Position numbers and translations under genes: made by a program. 64,000 nucleotides of DNA from Polytrichum commune (Eukaryota; Streptophyta; Polytrichopsida; Polytrichales; Polytrichaceae), in contig OX485806.1 of the NCBI GenBank assembly GCA_950295325.1, positions 11,470,001 to 11,534,000 of the forward strand, in the 5' to 3' direction. Within the stretch, counting starts at the first letter, position 1, and every line of letters begins with the position of its first letter. Shown piece after piece: positions 57,775 through 64,000 of this stretch. The notes beneath the pieces are model-generated. The model did not search any database, was not told where the DNA came from, and saw nothing but the letters and a program-made list of their open reading frames with translations.

Positions 57775-58202
57775 GGGCCAGTTCACATGGGATCCCAAGT
57801 CCAAAGTTCCATGTCACTTGAGGTCAATCATGCAATCTCAACCGTTGAGAGCATGGGAAGTTGGGACTTACCACTTCACATGGGGTCCCAAGTCCCAAGT
57901 CTCAAGTCTCAAGTCTCAAGTCTCAAGTCTCAAGTATGACTTGGATGCCTACATGACAACACGTTTTGGAGGTGAGGCTTGGGACTTGTGTTGAGAGTTA
58001 GGTCAAGCAAAAAGCCAGACCCAACTCTCAACACAATTCCCTCAATCACTTTTTGCATAAAAAAAAATTAAGATATGACTTTATTGATAATCAACCATAT
58101 TTTAATGATATCTTGAGGCTCAAAGGTTGGGACTTTGCCTCCATGTTGTGACTTGCTAGCATAAGTGGGACTTGGGACTTGGGACCCCATATGAACCAAA
58201 CC
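57775..58202. mobile_element. PIF/Harbinger-like MITE, family D, with internal octamer repeats
   Basis: The ends 'gggccagttcacatgggat' and 'accccatatgaaccaaacc' are flanked by TAA (57772-57774 and 58203-58205). Inside, 57889-57935 repeats the unit CAAGTCTC (with CAAGTCCC variants) about six times. Subterminal 'gggacttgggaccccat' mirrors 'atgggatcccaagtcc'. Confidence 0.75.
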
Positions 58203-58434
58203 TAAGGATGAAGAAAAAACTTTTGGGGGGTGAAGGCATTAACTTCTTTTGGATGCACTTCTATACCTAGTTGGGAGCAAAGGTCCTCAATGTACACACT
58301 ATTGTGGTATGGTATATAGGTGAATGAATGGTATCAATAACTAACATCAGTAATGGTATCAAAGAACCTACCCATGGGCACCAAAATTGTAATACCATTC
58401 AAATATTGATATTTGGTGAGTATGTCAACACCAC

Positions 58435-58835
58435 GTTATTCAACTTCATGGTTGTGATATATTCTATATTTAGCATTTGACATGGGCCTCCACTATTTGA
58501 CCTTCATGGGAAGAAAACTTAGAAAATAGGAAGAAACTGATGCTAGTATGAAGAGTATGAATAGTGTCATTGTTTTCAATGATAATGCTACTATGAATAA
58601 TATTTCTAATGAATAATACAAGGATGAACAATGTTTCTTGCGAATAGTGCAAGGATGAACAACAATTCCTATGAATAGTGTTGGGAGTATAACTTCACCC
58701 AAAATTCCAAGTGTCAACCTTGAATGTATGAGTTGTACACAAATAATCTTGCTTTGTTCAAGGGGGCACATAATATAATTGACATATTCTAGGGTCATGG
58801 AACCAACTCACATGGTTGAATAATGTTATGATTTT
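58435..58835. repeat. Family-J repeat, copy 2
   Basis: It aligns in the same orientation with 51575-51965 over its length, including 'gacatattctagggtcatgg' and 'ggttgaataatgttatg' at the right. It also has an inner stretch of 'atgaatagtg'-like units, of different number and spacing. Confidence 0.65.
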
Positions 58836-61800
58836 GCTTAGGTATGGAAGTTCTTGCATGGTATATAGATCCAAATGGTATTGAAAAAAAAAATGTTGTT
58901 GAACATCCGTACCCTCTTTGTATATATTTTTTCTCAAATTCTCATTACACAACCCAAATGGTATTAAAAAAAAACGATACCGTACCAACACCAATACAAA
59001 CTCTTTCGTGAAATAAGCAACGAGTAAACCTTCATGCATGTCTAATACTCTACGTTTCCACTTTCACGGTCATGTTTTGTAATTGTGATTTGTTGAAAGG
59101 TTAAAATGGTCCGGGGCAAGGGGTCACTATTCTTAGTGTTAGAAATATAGGTGAGTCCAAAGATAGGATGTCATTATAGCTACCAAGTAAGAAAATTGAA
59201 GTATTTAAAAATGACAGAGGTCCTCTGAAATCATATTAGAGTATATTTATGTAACATCCTTTGAAATCTGGAAGATTCCAAGAATACTTATTTTTCATGG
59301 GTCCCCCACAAAATACCCTTTAGACGCATGTGGTTGCCAAAACATTTAGAATGTGTACCCCCCTCCCCCGGTCCGTAAAAGACGTAGTAAGGTGGGACCC
59401 AACTACATCAACTGCCAATAACAATCTAGATCACCATATTCAATCCATGCTCAAATTAGGTTGGAGAATGGTGGATGCTAGAATCAAGACTGGTAGATGT
59501 TAGAGGATTGGTCTGAGGGGCTGATCACACCAGCCACTTCTGACACCATCCGTCAACATCTCAGGTTGTAGTTATGTGAAAAAATAGTGTCCAGACCAAC
59601 ATCTATTTTTGAACATAATCCTCAACAATTTCACGGCTGGAACCAGACGGAAAGTTTGGTGTGGTCGGGGCATGAAACCGGCAGTCTTCAATGAGGAACG
59701 ACCAAGTTCTAAACGTGAGTAAACAATGCACAATAAACGTGGTTGAAGAGTGTTATGATATACACTTGGAAGCCTTGGTGGAGGAGAGAGTGAACGTATT
59801 GGAACCGACAAGTGCACTTGATGAAGCTCCATGGCACCCACTTTGAAGGCAGGCAATCAAGCAAGCAGAGTTTGTTTGAAGCTTCAAAAGTTTTGGCAGA
59901 GAATTTTGGTTGAGCTTGCCAGTCTGATCTCACATGGATAGAGCTAAGTGCCATAGACCGGTGCCAGGTCCACCACTTCGAGTGCCGAAAGGTGGTTTCC
60001 AACTGGCTTTTTATCAGAGTCCCAACAATGGGAAGTTGACACGTGGCAAGAATAACATTAAAAGCCCTTTTTGTGTCGAACTGGTCAGTGTGTAGTATGC
60101 TCTTTAACTTACGACACAATTTTGCTGCAGCCTAGCCCATTCAACACGAAATGCCTCCTTTCTGCAGAGTGATGATGGTTGGATGGAGCACACGCCACCA
60201 CTTGAGGTTTCAAGTACCTCAAGTTTCAATGGTCAAATTAAGTGGAAAAAAAAACGTGGGTATTCTATTGGGGTCGTTTGTAAAGTCATCAAAAGTGGGA
60301 CTCACTCGAGGTTTTGGGGGGGGGGGGGGGGGGTCTTTCATAGTTGTCACTATCAACACTTTGAGTTGTTAGCGATTGTATGAAAAAACACCGGCGAGGG
60401 AAGTCTTTTTGCTCTATTATGTGGGAACTTTCACTACTAACATATGAGTCCCATCCAATCACTCCACATCGATGACAGGACAAATATAAATCTACCACTG
60501 CGCTAGATTTGTAATGTTTCCAGTGACGTAGGTCAATTGCCTAGGACTCGTATGCTTGTAGTGTTTGATGAAAAAAATTAATTGAGTTATTTTATGAGTT
60601 TAATTGTAGTTGGGGAGTACACAAGTGTAGAGATCATAAGAAAGGTGCAAGTGCACATAGGTGACAAGAAAATGAGAAGATGCTAAATTGTTTAGAGATA
60701 GTAAAACTTGTTGAAGAAAAAGAAATAAAAATAAAAAACCCATCAAAATCAAAGATGTTCTCCAAGAATTTTGGAGGAACTCAAACAAGTGACCATTAGA
60801 GAATTTCAACCCCAGTTCATCCCCATGCTTTACATTTAGCTCTACTACAACTTGTTAAAAACTTTTGTTAAAGTATGTGGGGCCTCATGTGATCGCTCTC
60901 CTTGATTGGATACCTATATTTGAGTGGCCAGTGCCAAAGCTAATAGTTAAGAATGGATTGCAAAAAGACACGTGATACGGAGAGAAATAGAATCTTCTCC
61001 TTTGGCCTCTTATACTACTAGTATTTGGAATCCAACTTTGATACTAAAAACGTGTCATGAATTCATGTATGGTGTGTGGGCCTTGTTGGGTCGATCTTCT
61101 TAATTACACGCATCCATTTGAGTAGTACATGGTAAGAGTTTATAGCTACGAGCAAACACTTAAACTACATGTGGTATGATGGTTGCAAAAATGATAGATG
61201 CCATTTTAGGTTCAATTGTTAACATGGTTGTGGAGTGTCAAGCAATTCGTTTGAGCATCTTGAGTTTGACGTCTTATAACATTCGCAAACATTGAACCTT
61301 GAAATAAGAATCGTTGTGATTCACAACTACGACCTAGTTGAGATAATGTCAGATCCGGTCCGATGGCCAAAACTACATGTGGAGTTGAAAGTGCCTACAA
61401 CTAGACCACGTACCCTCTACGCTACAACACATTGTCTTTGTTGGTGATTGACAAAAATGAGATTAAATTATGTGCTCAAAACCAAAACACCAATATGAGT
61501 TTAATAGTTTAGAATGCAACTATGAGTGTCTCATATTACGATCGTTTGAAGAGAATTAGAATCTTGAGTGGGGACCTCTTAGAACTTTTGATCCTCAACT
61601 TTGATTTTGACACTTGACACGACATTCTTCGTGGCTCATGATTGCAAACCGGGTGAGACAAACCCCGATACGATCCAATGACCAAAATTGTGGATGGTGT
61701 TGGAAGTGCCCACAATAGGGCCACATAGGAACCTTGCGTACAATAACAAGTCCGTTTCAATGCCAAACACCCGACCCTACTAAAACTTTATTCTCCAAGT

Positions 61801-62479
61801 ACACATTTGTTTGCCATTCATAAATGACTCTCACAGCCATTGCAAGGGGGCTTCTCAAGTTCCTTTAAGTGCTAGCTACTCATTTGGAGAGTGACCCAAT
61901 TCCACACCACATTTGCACCCTTTCGGCTACAAAGAGCACATTGGGGAGGGTGTCAACCTAACGAGAGACACACCCTATCATGGACATTTTCCAACTTATT
62001 TAAGCATGCAACATAACATCCCTTCATCACCAGGGTGTTGCATCCCTAGTGTCAAGAATTTTGTAAGTATCCTTCCTCCTTTATGTTGGATCACCCTTGC
62101 AAAATGAGCAGTGTTGAGCACGGGTATTGTTCACTCTTACAAGGGTGAACCTACGTGTGGGATTATGCCACCGAAATACACTTCATGCTTGGTTTAAAAT
62201 GTTTCGCTAGCCACCCTATTGGTTGTTGGGTTGGCCACATGGAACCCCACATCGGGAGTTTATATTGACAATAGTGTGGAATATCGACATATTAATGTGG
62301 GACAACTAGTGGTACATTTTTATTTATTTTATTTTAAAATTGTTCATCAAATTTTGAGGTTTTTTTTAAAAAATAAAAATAAAAATAAATTCACTACTAC
62401 AGTCAGTCCATGCCAGTAGGACGATTATAGACATACACAACTTTGCCAATTGTTCATATTACCATATAGCATTAGTACA
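58836..62479. other. Intergenic stretch, mainly eroded repeats
   Basis: An 18-G run lies at 60316-60333. Family-H-like words occur near 60890-61010 ('ggatacctatatttgagtgg', 'aaaagacacgtgata') and 61085-61260. No gene is supported. Confidence 0.4.
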
Positions 62480-62671
62480 TCAAACTCTAAGCAATTGCGC
62501 CAAGAGATGGAGAATGACAACGATGACATTGAGGAGGACGACGACGTTGAACAAGACGAATTTCGCATCGGGGACGATTCAAGCGTAGTCTTGGATCAAT
62601 ACTTGGGCAGAGAATAGCTTGAAGAACTAATCATGGAAGAGGGGGATGTTTTCGATAATGACTTGTCATAA
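62480..62671 (+). pseudogene. Acidic C-terminal-like protein remnant
   Basis: The frame reads SNSKQLRQE, then MENDNDDIEEDDDVEQDEFR, GDDSSVVLDQYLGRE, a TAG, and LEELIMEEGDVFDNDLS with a TAA at 62669-62671. The internal stop and continued acidic reading suggest a dead coding end. Acidic tails like this occur in some transposases, including hAT types, but I cannot assign it. Confidence 0.25.
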
Positions 62672-64000
62672 AGGACCTCATGGATTGATGTCTTCGACGA
62701 TTTTCAATTAAAAAATAAATTAAAGAACGTTTTGAAATATTTTAAAATGTATTTTATAATGTTGCCTCCGACCTCTAGAATTAATCATGCAACACTAGGG
62801 ACAACCTAATTGCATATACCAACCATTGTAGATTTGGAGATGTATGTATGTCATAAACGACCTATTATGATTTCCTTTCAAAAATTGCACATTTTGAGAC
62901 TTGGATATTTACCTATTCATGAAAACAAAACATGGGGACAGTCACGGTTCATGACAAGTGGATTTGGGTGAACCAATCCATACACTTGTTTCTTGTCGGA
63001 TGCCTAAACCCTTGCCTTCAAAGAACCAGCGTACGGGTTGGTTCGCCCCAGCCATGACAAGTGCCACTCCCTTTACGGTCGGATCAAAAAGTCTATTTCT
63101 TCCACCACATTCACACAAAGAAAGATCCTCACATTCACTCGCACACGAGCACATCCCAAACAACACACACTATAGCCTATAGGTGTCACACTCCTAAAAA
63201 CACCGACCGGGCTCACAACTTCCGCACAAGATAAGCATAAAATTGTGGACTTAAAAAGCGCGAGATCCTTTTTCAGGTTTGGTTTTTGTTTTTAGGTGCG
63301 ACGACCACGTTCGATGTACATACTAACTCGTGCAAAATGCCACCAAATTATTAGTCGATGAAGCTCAATAGGCCTTCAATTTGCCCACTAAAGTCTCTTG
63401 CTTAATTTGGACGGTTCGATGCACCTGGATTCCCAACCCCCGTCCAAGTTCGAAGGGCCGAGTTTCTAAATAAAAGCGAGCCTTGCTCGTCAGGAGTCAT
63501 AGACTCGTTCAATGGATCCGGTCCCAAAACCAAGGCCAGCTTCATTAAGTTTAAGGGTGTGTGGATGTTGTTGGGTTGGGTTAGTTTTCTCATGTTGTCC
63601 AACTAATAAGTTACGGTTCTCCCTCTTTAGTATGACACGTTTGGGAAACACAAAAAGGTCGTAGTATTGAGGTGTCGTCTTCTCATTAATATGACAAATG
63701 GCGTAAAGTTGTCGTCCTATTGAGGGAATACGAAAACGTGAGTAATGTGAGCTTTAAAATCTATACAACGAGTTTAAGTAATCTAGATGGTATGAAATAA
63801 CAACTTATAACTCCAAACAAATATAGATATTCTCGAGATAGGAGTCCAAAGATCTCCGGTGTTGCCTATCCAAGTTAGTGACTGTCATCTTATCTAAATC
63901 CCCTACTAACTTCTGGAAACTAATCATTTCATTAACACCAAAATACAAAAGAGTTTTCTAATAAGAAACTAGACAACAATGATGCATGATGTTTAGCAGC
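62672..64000. other. Intergenic stretch, no gene recognised
   Basis: Short chance frames only, including an overlapping pair near 62942-63182 on opposite strands. No repeats shared with the rest of the window were recognised. Confidence 0.35.

Noticed and set aside
1-64000. LTR retrotransposon coding regions, CRISPR arrays, rRNA genes, organelle-derived DNA
   Set aside because: I saw no gag-pol motifs, no spaced identical direct repeats, no rRNA core sequence and no recognisable plastid or mitochondrial gene.

Overview
The window looks like nuclear DNA of a land plant, most likely an angiosperm. The reasons are one multi-exon gene with short GT-AG introns encoding a plant-type sulfate transporter, a nuclear-type tRNA gene with a Pol III terminator, and a dense load of miniature inverted-repeat elements (MITEs) typical of plants. 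Most of the 64 kb is repeat-derived and has no credible long reading frames. I cannot name the species. The placement rests on gene structure and repeat types, not on any database search.

Layout. Positions 1-20.2 kb hold MITEs and unclassified repeats: a Stowaway-like element at 543-762, a PIF/Harbinger-like MITE at 3137-3637, a tandem-duplicated inverted-repeat element at 3892-4815, a cluster of AACCGGTT-containing inverted repeats at 8.99-9.9 kb, a G-rich stretch at 10.0-10.3 kb, and a nested MITE complex at 16.75-18.0 kb. Positions about 20.3-23.2 kb hold the most unusual object. It is a decayed, 5'-truncated non-LTR (LINE-like) retroelement with a strongly C/A-biased, G-poor coding strand. 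It carries, in order, a conserved linker, a domain with methyltransferase-like sequence features, an RNase H domain, a Cys/His knuckle and a restriction-like endonuclease (REL). A second, more decayed copy of its 3' half lies on the minus strand at about 28.2-29.0 kb.

Positions 23.2-42.3 kb hold further MITEs, many with exact 3-bp TTA/TAA duplications, a probable tRNA-derived SINE at 36.2-36.6 kb, and a tRNA-Gly(UCC) gene at 40669-40740 (minus). Positions 42345-48815 (minus) hold the only clearly intact protein gene: an 11-exon SULTR3-like SLC26-family anion transporter of 652 residues. Several of its introns contain repeats also seen elsewhere in the window, and a promoter-like region lies near 50.7-51.0 kb. 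Positions 51-64 kb are again repeats, including a related pair of elements 6.9 kb apart and two very weak transposase-like protein remnants.

There is no operon-like cooperation here. The biology is one housekeeping-type transporter gene and one tRNA gene inside a deep, repeatedly nested mobile-element landscape. The candidate novel system is the LINE-like element at 20.3-23.2 kb with its unusual domain set.
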